64,000 nucleotides of DNA, taken from Clostridia bacterium. Lineage in GTDB: Bacteria > Bacillota > Clostridia > Oscillospirales > Acutalibacteraceae. The stretch covers positions 1 to 64,000 of the forward strand of contig CAAFVV010000012.1 in the NCBI GenBank assembly GCA_900766585.1, given 5' to 3'. The first letter of the stretch is position 1, and each line of letters starts with the position of its first letter. Of the stretch, positions 51,985 through 59,993 are shown in pieces. The position numbers and the translations under genes are program-made. Below the pieces are notes generated by a model, which worked only from the letters and a program-made list of their open reading frames with translations, was not told where the DNA came from and ran no database searches.

Positions 51985-52266
51985 AAAGGCTGTGAAAAAG
52001 AGGAGTAGTCCGGAAACCGCCTGACAGAGAGCGGGGGAGCGCTGGAAGCCCCGCAGGCAGGACCGGAGGAAAAACACTTTTGAGCCGCGACCTGAACGGG
52101 AGGCATCGTCCTCCCCGCGTAGGGAAGCCGCCGGACCGGCGTTATCGGGTCGGGTCTTGTTTGAGGCCGCAGAGAAGTAAGATAGGTGGCACCACGGCAG
52201 CGCACAGCGGCCGTCCTATCGGCGGGGTCTCCCCGCCGGACGGACGGTCGCTGTGCGTGATTTTTT
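51985..52266 (+). promoter_or_regulatory. T-box leader, asparagine-specific, controlling asnB
   Basis: T-box landmarks appear in order. Stem I opens with AGGAGTAGTCC and has AGAGAGC. The likely specifier AAC (Asn, 52073-52075) is followed by A and TTTTGAG. The T-box itself, AGGTGGCACCACGG (52184-52197), has TGGC, which matches a tRNA ending in a G discriminator, as tRNA-Asn has. The terminator pairs CGCACAGCGGCCGTCC (52201-52216) with GGACGGTCGCTGTGCG and ends in TTTTTT (52261-52266). Uncharged tRNA-Asn should allow read-through into asparagine synthetase. A shifted reading of the specifier as AAA (Lys) fits less well. Confidence 0.88.
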
Positions 52267-52286
52267 GAATAACGGAGGAAACAGAT

Positions 52287-53864
52287 ATGTGTGCCATTAT
52301 GGGATATACCGGAACGGTACTGACGGAGGAGGAACTGCAAGGGGGCTTTGCGCAGACGGTGTCGCGCGGGCCGGACGACAGCCGCACCCTCCGCGTAAAG
52401 GGCGGCTGGCTGGGCTTTCACCGGCTGGCGATCATGGGGTTGACGCCTGAAGGAATGCAGCCGTTTGTGCGGGGGAAAAACGCCGTGGTCTGCAACGGCG
52501 AGCTGTACGGCTTTCGTGTGCTGCGGGAGGAATTAAAGGCGCTCGGCTACACGTTTTGCTCCGATTCCGACTGCGAGCTTCTGCTGCCGCTCTATGAGCA
52601 GTACGGTCTTGCGATGTTTCGCAGGCTGGATGCCGAATTTGCGATGATCCTCTACGACGGTGAGCATGACCGCTGGATTGCGGCGCGCGATCCGATCGGC
52701 ATCCGCCCGCTGTACTACGGCTATGACCGGGAGGGTGCCATACTGTTTGCAAGCGAGCCGAAAAACCTTGTCGGACTGACGGATAAGATCATGCCGTTCC
52801 CGCCCGGTCACTATTATGACGGCGAGCGCTTTGTCTGCTATCGCGACATGACCGATTCGCTGCCCGTATGCGATGACGATGTCGAGACTGTCTGCCGCCA
52901 TATTCACGAGAAGCTGATCGCGGGCATTGAAAAGCGGCTGGATGCCGACGCGCCGCTTGGCTTTCTGCTCAGCGGCGGACTGGATTCCTCGCTGGTCTGC
53001 GCCGTGTCCGCCAGACTGCTGAAAAAGCCGATCCGCACGTTTGCCATCGGCATGAGCACCGACGCTATCGACCTGAAATATGCCCGCGAGGTCGCGGATT
53101 ATCTCGGTGCGCAGCACACGGAGGTCATCATCACCCGTGAGGATGTGCTGAAAGCGCTGCCCGAGGTCGTGCGGATCCTCGGCACCTTTGATATCACCAC
53201 TATCCGGGCATCAATCGGCATGTATCTCGTCTGCAAAGCCATCCATGAGCAGACTGACATCCGTGTGCTGATGACCGGCGAGATCTCCGACGAGCTGTTC
53301 GGGTATAAATACACCGACTTTGCCCCGTCGCCCGAGGCGTTTCAGCAGGAGGCGCAAAAGCGCATCCGCGAGCTGCATATGTACGATGTGCTGCGGGCGG
53401 ATCGGTGCATTTCCTGTCATTCGCTTGAAGCGCGGGTGCCGTTCGGCGATCTCGATTTCGCAGATTATGTCATGCACGTTGACCCGCGCAAAAAGATGAA
53501 CGTCTACGGCAAGGGAAAATACCTGCTGCGGCACGCGTTCGAGGGCGACTGGCTTCCGCAGGACATTCTGATGCGGGAAAAGGCGGCGTTTTCCGATGCG
53601 GTGGGACACAGCATGGTGGACGATCTGAAGGCCTATGCCGAGGAGCAGTACGGGGACGATTGGGCAAAGCGGGCGGAAAAATATACGCACGCGCGGCCGT
53701 TTACCAAGGAGTCGCTGCTCTACCGCGAGCTGTTTGAGCAGTTTTATCCCGGTCAGGCGGAGATGGTGGCGGATTTCTGGATGCCGAACCGCACCTGGGA
53801 GGGCTGCGATGTGGACGATCCGTCCGCCCGCGTGCTGAAAAACTACGGGGACAGCGGAAAATAA
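52287..53864 (+). CDS. asnB: Asparagine synthetase B, glutamine-hydrolysing
   Basis: Makes asparagine from aspartate, ATP and glutamine. The 525-residue protein starts MCAIMGYTG, so Cys2 is the glutaminase nucleophile after Met removal. The N-terminal domain has SRGPDDS, FHRLAIMG and CNGELYGF. The synthetase domain has the pyrophosphatase loop LLSGGLDSSL (about 230), LMTGEISDELFGYKY and SLEARVPFGDLDF. GGAGG lies 8 nt upstream. It uses the glutamine made by the neighbouring synthetases and is controlled by an Asn T-box. Confidence 0.95.
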   Translation: MCAIMGYTGTVLTEEELQGGFAQTVSRGPDDSRTLRVKGGWLGFHRLAIMGLTPEGMQPFVRGKNAVVCNGELYGFRVLREELKALGYTFCSDSDCELLLPLYEQYGLAMFRRLDAEFAMILYDGEHDRWIAARDPIGIRPLYYGYDREGAILFASEPKNLVGLTDKIMPFPPGHYYDGERFVCYRDMTDSLPVCDDDVETVCRHIHEKLIAGIEKRLDADAPLGFLLSGGLDSSLVCAVSARLLKKPIRTFAIGMSTDAIDLKYAREVADYLGAQHTEVIITREDVLKALPEVVRILGTFDITTIRASIGMYLVCKAIHEQTDIRVLMTGEISDELFGYKYTDFAPSPEAFQQEAQKRIRELHMYDVLRADRCISCHSLEARVPFGDLDFADYVMHVDPRKKMNVYGKGKYLLRHAFEGDWLPQDILMREKAAFSDAVGHSMVDDLKAYAEEQYGDDWAKRAEKYTHARPFTKESLLYRELFEQFYPGQAEMVADFWMPNRTWEGCDVDDPSARVLKNYGDSGK

Positions 53865-53868
53865 ACAA

Positions 53869-53904
53869 AAGCACGGGTCTGTGCCGCGGCACAGACCCGT
53901 GCTT
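53869..53904 (+). terminator. Terminator after asnB
   Basis: A perfect palindromic 17-bp stem (AAGCACGGGTCTGTGCC and complement) followed by CTTTGT, 4 bp after the stop; it probably works in both directions. Confidence 0.85.
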
Positions 53905-53918
53905 CTTTGTCGGTTTTG

Positions 53919-54770
53919 TCAGTCGTCGGGATAGATTCCCTCGTCCGTCATGCGGCGGATGGCGGCACGCACAGTCGGAAGATCCTCGCGATAGGTGATG
54001 CCGTACCACCGGCTGTCGGTATCGAGAACGCGCACCCGCTCTTTCCCGCTCTGAATCTGCTCATCCACGACCGAGGGCAGGTAAAATTCACCCTTTTTCG
54101 GGTCGGGGCAGGAGGCAAACCAGCGGACAAACGCCTGATCGAGCACGTCGAAAAATGACGGGCGAAAGCCCCAGAAATTCATGGACACCGGCGTGTCCAT
54201 CGGCAGTCCGCACTGCCGGTCGAGGGCGGTATGCTCCGTCACGCCGAGCAGACATCCGTTTTTGACCCGGCAGACGCCGCGGGACACCGTGCCGTTTTCG
54301 GTCAGCGTGTTGCCGAGCCGGAAGCCGACCATGCCGGTGCCGTCCTCATTGCGGAGAAAGTCCGCCATGCGGGAAAAGGCGTCGGCGCCGTAAAAGTCGT
54401 CGGCATTGATGGCGGCAAACGGCGTGTTGATGCTGTCACGGGCGCAAAGCACGGCGTGTCCGGTGCCGTAGGGCTTTTCCCGTCCGTCGGGAACGCTCAG
54501 TCCGGCGGGGAGCGCGGTCAGCTCCTGAAACACATAGGCGGTGTCGAGAAGCGCCTCGGCGCGGCGGCCGACCGTCTCGCGAAACTCCTGCTCGATGGCG
54601 TGCTTGATGACAAAGACCACGCGGTCAAATCCGGCGCGCCTGGCATCCAGCAGCGAATAATCCAGGATCACGCGCCCGCCCGGGCCAACGGGCGCAAGCT
54701 GTTTGACGCCGCCGAAGCGGCTGCCCATACCGGCCGCCATGACCAGCAGGGTGAGAGAGGGAGTTGACAT
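53919..54770 (-). CDS. Sugar-phosphate nucleotidyltransferase-like protein
   Basis: A 283-residue protein with the nucleotidyltransferase signature LLVMAAGMGSRFGGVKQLAPVGPGG at the N-terminus, the sugar-binding region GTGHAVLCARDSI and the metal motif AINADDFYGADAF. It resembles UDP/NDP-sugar pyrophosphorylases, but the exact sugar is not evident. It is 36 bp after the AraC-type gene in the same direction and next to amino-sugar genes, which makes a hexose(amine) phosphate substrate plausible. Confidence 0.83.
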   Translation of the reverse strand: MSTPSLTLLVMAAGMGSRFGGVKQLAPVGPGGRVILDYSLLDARRAGFDRVVFVIKHAIEQEFRETVGRRAEALLDTAYVFQELTALPAGLSVPDGREKPYGTGHAVLCARDSINTPFAAINADDFYGADAFSRMADFLRNEDGTGMVGFRLGNTLTENGTVSRGVCRVKNGCLLGVTEHTALDRQCGLPMDTPVSMNFWGFRPSFFDVLDQAFVRWFASCPDPKKGEFYLPSVVDEQIQSGKERVRVLDTDSRWYGITYREDLPTVRAAIRRMTDEGIYPDD

Positions 54771-54806
54771 GAAAATTCCTCCTGTACAGAAAAATAAACG
54801 GACAGC

Positions 54807-55709
54807 TCAGAGCAGATCCTTTGCCTTGTCGCCGACGGCCTTGACCGAGCGGCGGTATTCGAGCGGGGACATGTTCTCCGCCTGTTTGAACTGATTGCAG
54901 AAATAGTAGACGTTGTCATAGCCGAGCAGCTCGGCGATCTGGGAGATGTTGCAGTCGCTCTCGCGCAGCAGATCCTTGGCGCGGGTGATCTTCATTTGAA
55001 TGAAGAAGTGAATGGCGCCGACCTGCTTATACTGGGCAAACAGCGATTTGATGCGGGAGCGGCTGACATGAAACTGACGGCAGAGACGGTCGACGGTCAG
55101 CTTTTCACCGATGTGCTGCTGCATATACTGCACGATATCGTCAAGCAGCGGGTCGCTTCCCGCCTTGTGATCGACCGTCACCGGCCGCTCGTACTGCCGC
55201 AGGAGCGAGAGCAGAAGCTCGGTCAGATACAGCCCGATGAGCTGTTCGCCGCCCGGCGGCGGAGGGACCGCACGGATCAGTACGTTGTCATAGGGGTTGT
55301 CGAGCGGAGAGGTGAACACCCGCCGGCTTTCGGAGAGGATGCGGGACAAAAGCTCGCGCTGGGCGGTGTTGATCCGTACCTGCCGCCCGCGGAAAAAGTC
55401 CATGTCGGGGGAGAGACAGTAAAATGACAGGATCATCACATTGGGGGCGATGGTGCCGTTGGCACGGATGTTGTGCCATTCGTCGGGCTGATGAAACAGC
55501 ATTTCGCCCCGCCGGAGCGGGAAGTCGCGGTCGCCCGCCGTGGCGATGATCTCGCCCTTGTCTACATAGACCAGCTCCCAGAACGGGTGCCGCTCTCCGG
55601 GAAAGGTATAGGTCTTGGAAAACTCAAAATAGTGGACCGAACAGAGCCGGTCGATGGTCAGGGTGCGTTTCAGACGGATCTCCCGTACTTTTCCGGGCGT
55701 GGATTCCAT
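54807..55709 (-). CDS. AraC family transcriptional regulator
   Basis: A 300-residue regulator with an N-terminal cupin sensor (FPGERHPFWELVYVDKGEI, FPLRRGEMLFHQPDEWHNIRANG). The C-terminal double helix-turn-helix has LTVDRLCRQFHVSRSRIKSLF and NISQIAELLGYDNVYYFCNQFKQ. ATG 55709 has GGAGG 8 nt upstream; a GTG three codons earlier is possible. It is divergent from nagB-ROK/nagA across a 150-bp gap, the usual arrangement for a local sugar-responsive activator. Confidence 0.9.
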   Translation of the reverse strand: MESTPGKVREIRLKRTLTIDRLCSVHYFEFSKTYTFPGERHPFWELVYVDKGEIIATAGDRDFPLRRGEMLFHQPDEWHNIRANGTIAPNVMILSFYCLSPDMDFFRGRQVRINTAQRELLSRILSESRRVFTSPLDNPYDNVLIRAVPPPPGGEQLIGLYLTELLLSLLRQYERPVTVDHKAGSDPLLDDIVQYMQQHIGEKLTVDRLCRQFHVSRSRIKSLFAQYKQVGAIHFFIQMKITRAKDLLRESDCNISQIAELLGYDNVYYFCNQFKQAENMSPLEYRRSVKAVGDKAKDLL

Positions 55710-55730
55710 GCGTTTCACCTCCGCCCGTTT

Positions 55731-55759
55731 ATCATAGCATATGAAAAGGGATTTGTAAA
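55731..55759 (-). promoter_or_regulatory. Promoter of the AraC-type gene
   Basis: Minus-strand TTTACA (55754-55759), 17 bp, TATGAT (55731-55736) preceded by TGC (extended -10). It overlaps the likely upstream control region of the divergent nag genes. Confidence 0.7.
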
Positions 55760-55824
55760 TGTGAAAAGTCCGAATTTATAAAAGATGCAGCCAATTTCCC
55801 ATGTTTTTGGCGGGGAGAACGCAC

Positions 55825-55830
55825 TATAAT
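55825..55830 (+). promoter_or_regulatory. -10 element of the nag operon
   Basis: A perfect TATAAT, 33 bp upstream of the nagB-ROK start, with a poor -35 (TGTTTT region) at 17 bp. A strong -10 with a weak -35 fits an activator-dependent promoter, possibly served by the divergent AraC protein. Confidence 0.6.
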
Positions 55831-55863
55831 GAAGGCGAAATACACCGTGCGGAGGCGAGACCG

Positions 55864-57483
55864 ATGAAATTTGTGTTATGTGAAAACTATGATGAAGCGA
55901 TGGAGCGGGCGGCGGAGATGGCAGCCGGGCTGATCCGTGAAAAGCCGGACTGTATCCTCGGGCTGGCGACCGGATCCACGCCGATCGGGATGTATGACCG
56001 CCTGGTGCGGGAATATGAGGCAGGGCGGCTGGATTTCTCCCGGGTGACGAGCTTCAACCTCGACGAATACTACCCGATCACGCCGGACAACGATCAGTCC
56101 TATCGCTATTTTATGAATACCCATTTATTTGACCGGGTCAATATCGACAAGAGCCGGACGCATGTGCCAAACGGCAATACCCGTGATCCCCGGCGCGAAT
56201 GTGAGGCGTATGAGGCGATGATCGACGCCTCGGCGGGCGTAGATCTGCAGGTGCTCGGCATCGGACAGAACGGGCATATCGGGTTTAACGAGCCGGAGTG
56301 CGATCTGTACGCGTTTACCCACCTGACCGATCTGACGCCGAGCACGATTGCTGCCAATGCCCGTTTTTTCGAGCGGGCGGGCGATGTACCCTGCCAGGCG
56401 CTGACGATGGGTATGGCGTCGATCATGAAGGCGAAGAAGATCCTGCTTCTGGTGACCGGCGCGGGCAAGCATGCGGCGCTGCAGAAGCTGCTCGGCAGCG
56501 AGATCACGACCGCGTGCCCGGCGACGCTGTTAAAGCTGCATCCCGACGTGACCGTGATCTACGACCGTGCGGCGGCGGACTGCTTCTATCTCGGTGTTGA
56601 CATCGGCGGAACGGATACAAAATTCGGTGTGGTCAGCGACCACGACTGCCTGATCTACGAGACGACCGTCAAGACCGCGCGGGAGAGCGAGCAGGCGCTG
56701 CTGGCGCAGGTGGCAGAGGTCTGCCGGGAGATCATGGCGCAGTACAGGATACGCGGCGTCGGCATCGGCGTGCCGGGCGTGGTCAACGCTCGCGCGGGAC
56801 GGGTGGATTATTCCGCCAACCTGCCGTTTAACAACACCGATATACAGGGCTATCTGGAAAAGGCGCTGTCTGTTCCCGTGCGCATCGGCAACGACGCCAA
56901 CTGCGCGACGGTGGGCGAATATTACGCGGGATCGGGCGTCGGCTGCCGCAATATGGTGATGGTGACGCTCGGCACCGGTATCGGCGGCGGCATAATCATC
57001 AACGGCGCGCTGTACGACGGAACGCGCGGCGATGGCGCCGAGGTCGGGCATATGATCACCCACGCGGGCGGACGTATCTGCCCCTGTGGACAGAGCGGCT
57101 GCTTTGAGCGGTATGCGTCGGTGTCGGCGCTCTGTGCGGCGACGGCGGATGCCGCGGCGGCGCACCCGGAAAGCGTGCTGGCGAAAAAAGCGGCGGCGGG
57201 TATCGACGGCAAGACGGCGTTCGCCGCGGCGCGCGAGGGCTGCCCCGTCGCGACGGCGGTCATCGACGGCTGGCTGACTGAGCTGGCGGCGGGGCTGCGC
57301 GCGCTGCGCATGGTGTTTGCGCCGGATATGCTTGTGCTGGCGGGCGGCATTGTCAACGAGGGCAAGGCACTGCTCGAGCCGCTGCTGGAAAAATGCGGCG
57401 ACGCACCGGTCATGCTGGCACAGCTGAAAAATACGGCGGGCGTGATCGGTGCCGCCATGCTGCAATATAAGGAGCGGACATGA
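55864..57483 (+). CDS. nagB: Fusion of glucosamine-6-phosphate deaminase and ROK sugar kinase
   Basis: A 539-residue bifunctional enzyme. Residues 1-240 are NagB (GlcN-6-P to Fru-6-P and ammonia): LATGSTPIGMYDRLV, SFNLDEYYPI with the catalytic Asp, and GIGQNGHIGFNEP with the catalytic His. Residues 243-535 are a ROK kinase: LGVDIGGTDTKFGVV, LGTGIGGGIIINGALY, the zinc motif CPCGQSGCFE, and NDANCA. Together with NagA it could carry out phosphorylation, deacetylation and deamination of N-acetylhexosamines. GGAGG lies 7 nt before ATG 55864; the open frame upstream has no start signal. It overlaps nagA by 4 bp. Confidence 0.92.
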   Translation: MKFVLCENYDEAMERAAEMAAGLIREKPDCILGLATGSTPIGMYDRLVREYEAGRLDFSRVTSFNLDEYYPITPDNDQSYRYFMNTHLFDRVNIDKSRTHVPNGNTRDPRRECEAYEAMIDASAGVDLQVLGIGQNGHIGFNEPECDLYAFTHLTDLTPSTIAANARFFERAGDVPCQALTMGMASIMKAKKILLLVTGAGKHAALQKLLGSEITTACPATLLKLHPDVTVIYDRAAADCFYLGVDIGGTDTKFGVVSDHDCLIYETTVKTARESEQALLAQVAEVCREIMAQYRIRGVGIGVPGVVNARAGRVDYSANLPFNNTDIQGYLEKALSVPVRIGNDANCATVGEYYAGSGVGCRNMVMVTLGTGIGGGIIINGALYDGTRGDGAEVGHMITHAGGRICPCGQSGCFERYASVSALCAATADAAAAHPESVLAKKAAAGIDGKTAFAAAREGCPVATAVIDGWLTELAAGLRALRMVFAPDMLVLAGGIVNEGKALLEPLLEKCGDAPVMLAQLKNTAGVIGAAMLQYKERT

Positions 57484-58589
57484 TCTACAAAAATGCGACC
57501 GTGCTGAATGCGGATTTCCGCTTTGTACGCACGGATCTGACGGTGGAAAATGGCGTGATCGCCGCCGTCGGCCAAACCGACGCGCCGGGACGTGATCTCG
57601 GAGGCGACTATGTGATCCCCGGACTTGTGGATATTCACACCCACGGCGCCATGGGGAGCGATCATCTGGACGGTACGCCGCAGGCGACGGCGGCGATCCG
57701 CTCTTTTATGGCGGAACACGGCACAACAAGTCTGCTCGCCACCATTATGACCCAGTCGAAGGAGACCATGGTGCGGGCGGCTGCCAATGTCGCCGCCTGC
57801 GCCGGACAGGGGACGGGCGCACATATCCGCGGCATCTATGCGGAGGGGCCGTTTTTCAGCGAGGCGTATCGCGGCGCGCAGCACCCGCAATATCTCTGCG
57901 ACCCCGACCCGGCGCTCGTTTTGCAGCTGCAGGAGGCGTCCGGCGGGCGCGTCCGTATATTGAGCCTTGCGCCGGAGCGGGCAGGCGCGGTCGAACTGAT
58001 CCGGCAGTTTCCAAAGATCCGCTTTTTTATCGGCCACACCGATGCCGACTATGCACAGGCGAAGACGGCGATCGCGGCGGGTGCCTGTGGGCTGACGCAT
58101 ACGTTTAACGGTATGCGCGGGCTGCATCACCGCAGCCCGAACGCGCTCGGCGCGGCGCTGGAGAGCGACGGCGTATACTGTGAGTGCATCTGCGACGGCT
58201 TCCATGTGCATCCCGCCGTCGTCGGGCTGCTCTACCGACTGGTCGGGCGGGAGCGGTTTGTCGTGATCTCCGACAGCCTGCGCCCCGCAGGGCTGCCGGA
58301 CGGGGAGTATACCTCCGGTGGGCAGCCGATTACCGTGCGGGAGGGTCATGCTTTCCTGCATGACGGCACCATCGCGGGCAGCAGCACCTGCCTTCTGGAA
58401 GAGGTGCGCAATCTGGTGCGCTGGGGCGTCATGCCGCTTGAGGATGCGGTGTATGCTGCAAGCGCCGTCCCCGCCAAGGCGGCAGGGCTGTTCGACCGTA
58501 TCGGCAGCATCGCGCCGGGAAAGGCGGCAGATCTGCTGATCCTGTCTCCGGAGCTTGCGCTCAAGGAGACGCTGATCGGGGCGGAATGA
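57480..58589 (+). CDS. nagA: N-acetylglucosamine-6-phosphate deacetylase
   Basis: Removes acetate from GlcNAc-6-P, supplying the NagB half of the fused enzyme. The 369-residue amidohydrolase has metal or substrate motifs PGLVDIHTHGAMGSDHLD, YAEGPFFSEAYRGAQHP (metal-binding Glu), HTDADYAQA, THTFNGMRGLHHR and ISDSLRPAGLPDG. Its start overlaps the fusion gene stop (ATGA), and a terminator follows directly. Confidence 0.95.
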   Translation: MIYKNATVLNADFRFVRTDLTVENGVIAAVGQTDAPGRDLGGDYVIPGLVDIHTHGAMGSDHLDGTPQATAAIRSFMAEHGTTSLLATIMTQSKETMVRAAANVAACAGQGTGAHIRGIYAEGPFFSEAYRGAQHPQYLCDPDPALVLQLQEASGGRVRILSLAPERAGAVELIRQFPKIRFFIGHTDADYAQAKTAIAAGACGLTHTFNGMRGLHHRSPNALGAALESDGVYCECICDGFHVHPAVVGLLYRLVGRERFVVISDSLRPAGLPDGEYTSGGQPITVREGHAFLHDGTIAGSSTCLLEEVRNLVRWGVMPLEDAVYAASAVPAKAAGLFDRIGSIAPGKAADLLILSPELALKETLIGAE

Positions 58590-58602
58590 CCCGAAGTTAC
58601 CG

Positions 58603-58640
58603 AAAAACCGCTGTCGGCATTCTGTCCGGCAGCGGTTTTT
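58603..58640 (+). terminator. Terminator after nagA
   Basis: AAAAACCGCTG(T)CGG pairs with CCG(G)CAGCGGTTTTT; the stem ends in a T run and lies between convergent genes. Confidence 0.85.
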
Positions 58641-58657
58641 ACTCACAGGAAGCAGGT

Positions 58658-59557
58658 TTATCGGCGGGAGACCGGCTCACGCGGTTTTTTCGGCTTTTCC
58701 GTTTTTTGCGGCTTCGGCCACCGCCGCAGCGCCGACAGATCGCCGTTTTGCCGCATACAGTTTAACTCTGCGCCGATCAGCAGAATATAAACACAGGCAT
58801 ACAGCCACAGAATCACCAGAACGACCGCCGTCAGGCTGCCGTAGAGGTTGGCATAGCTGCTGAAATGGTCAATATAATAGGAAAACAGCGAGGAAAATCC
58901 GATCCAGCCGACGGTGCTGAGGACGGCGCCGGGCATCTCGGCGATCAGCCGGGTGTGCCGCCGCGGCAGTGTCCGGTAGATCAACAGGAAGAAGGAAAAC
59001 AGCAGCAGACCGCCCACGAGGTTGCGCCAGCTCAGCACGCCCCACGCAATGCGCTGCAGCTGCGGGAACCGCTCGTGCAGCCAACCGGCGAGGGAGTTGC
59101 CGAATACCAGTATGCAGAGCGCCGCGACCACAAACAGCAGAAACGCGACGGTGTATACCACCGAGACGAGACGCAAAAGCGCGTAGTTGCGCTTTTGCCT
59201 GACCTCATACGCCATATCCAGTCCCTGCAGCAGGGCGACAAAGCCTTTGGACGCCGCCCAGAGTGTGGTCAGAACCGTCAGCGGCAGCAGCGTCTTGCCC
59301 GACTGTCCGTACAGCTCGCTGACGACCTCGGTGAGAAAAAGATCCAGTTCATCCGGGAGGATACCGGTCAGAAAAGTGTGCAGCTCCTCCTGCGAAAACG
59401 GCAGATAGCGGATCAGGGTCAGCATCAGCATGGCAAACGGGAAAAATGAGATAAAGAGGAAAAGCGCCGCCTTGGAAGCATAGGCGGCGGTATGATCCTG
59501 TGCGGTTTTATGTATAAACCGCCGCGCGGCGGTTTCAACGGGCTGCCAGTGACGCAT
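58658..59557 (-). CDS. YihY/BrkB family membrane protein
   Basis: A 299-residue integral membrane protein with about six spans (ALFLFISFFPFAMLMLTLI, LLPLTVLTTLWAASKGFVALLQGLDMAY, FLLFVVAALCILVFG, LVGGLLLFSFFLLIYRTLP, GAVLSTVGWIGFSSLFSYYI, LTAVVLVILWLYACVYILLIGAEL). This is the BrkB/YihY pattern; it was once called ribonuclease BN and has no firm function. The C-terminus is basic and Pro-rich. GGAGG precedes the ATG; it follows the HPr-like gene by 30 bp. Confidence 0.88.
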   Translation of the reverse strand: MRHWQPVETAARRFIHKTAQDHTAAYASKAALFLFISFFPFAMLMLTLIRYLPFSQEELHTFLTGILPDELDLFLTEVVSELYGQSGKTLLPLTVLTTLWAASKGFVALLQGLDMAYEVRQKRNYALLRLVSVVYTVAFLLFVVAALCILVFGNSLAGWLHERFPQLQRIAWGVLSWRNLVGGLLLFSFFLLIYRTLPRRHTRLIAEMPGAVLSTVGWIGFSSLFSYYIDHFSSYANLYGSLTAVVLVILWLYACVYILLIGAELNCMRQNGDLSALRRWPKPQKTEKPKKPREPVSRR

Positions 59558-59587
59558 AGCTTTCCTCCGGTCAGATGTATACGGCGA

Positions 59588-59845
59588 TCAGGGTTCCTCC
59601 TTTGGCGGCTCGACAGCAAAGGGACGCACCCGTTCGGCGAAAAAGGCGGTTTCCTCCGGCGTGCGGCAGTGCGCCTCCACCCGGATGGGACGGGACAGAT
59701 CAAGGCTTAAGATCCCGATGATGGAGCGGCCGTCGATAAAGACCGGTCCCTGAATCAGCTCGACAAGACAATCCATGCGGTCGCAGAGATGCACAAAAGC
59801 GTGCGCACCGGCGATGTTGTTCAGCCGGACACAGGTGGTATACAA
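59588..59845 (-). CDS. HPr-like protein with an altered phosphorylation site
   Basis: An 85-residue HPr-fold protein starting at TTG 59845 (reading MYTTCVRLNNIAGAHAFVHL), with AAGGGAGGC upstream. The His of the HPr active site seems kept (GAHAF for the usual GIHARP), but the following Arg-Pro is Phe-Val, so phosphotransfer from enzyme I is doubtful. The regulatory Ser46 region survives as GRSIIGILSLDLS. It may have a regulatory rather than a sugar-transport role. Open sequence before the TTG has no site and covers the promoter. Confidence 0.75.
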   Translation of the reverse strand: MYTTCVRLNNIAGAHAFVHLCDRMDCLVELIQGPVFIDGRSIIGILSLDLSRPIRVEAHCRTPEETAFFAERVRPFAVEPPKEEP

Positions 59846-59891
59846 CGGAAGAAGCCTCCCTTTTTGTATGTGTTTATACATTCCTATATAC

Positions 59892-59920
59892 AGTATACCG
59901 TAAAATCGGGAGAAATTCAA
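59892..59920 (-). promoter_or_regulatory. Promoter of the HPr-like and YihY genes
   Basis: Minus-strand TTGAAT (59915-59920), 17 bp, TATACT (59892-59897). It is back-to-back with the mtaB promoter, the two -35 boxes being only 8 bp apart. Confidence 0.7.
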
Positions 59921-59928
59921 CTGCCCGC

Positions 59929-59957
59929 TTGAAATTCGGCACATTCTCCTATATAAT
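59929..59957 (+). promoter_or_regulatory. Promoter of mtaB
   Basis: TTGAAA (59929-59934), 17 bp, TATAAT (59952-59957), 36 bp upstream of the mtaB start. Confidence 0.75.
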
Positions 59958-59993
59958 AGGGGTGGATTTCGTCAAAAGGGAGAATTTTCGGAC

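Noticed and set aside
56922..58646. A 574-codon minus-strand frame opposite nagB-ROK and nagA.
   Set aside because: Both plus-strand genes have complete catalytic motifs and overlapping start/stop codons; the antisense frame has none.
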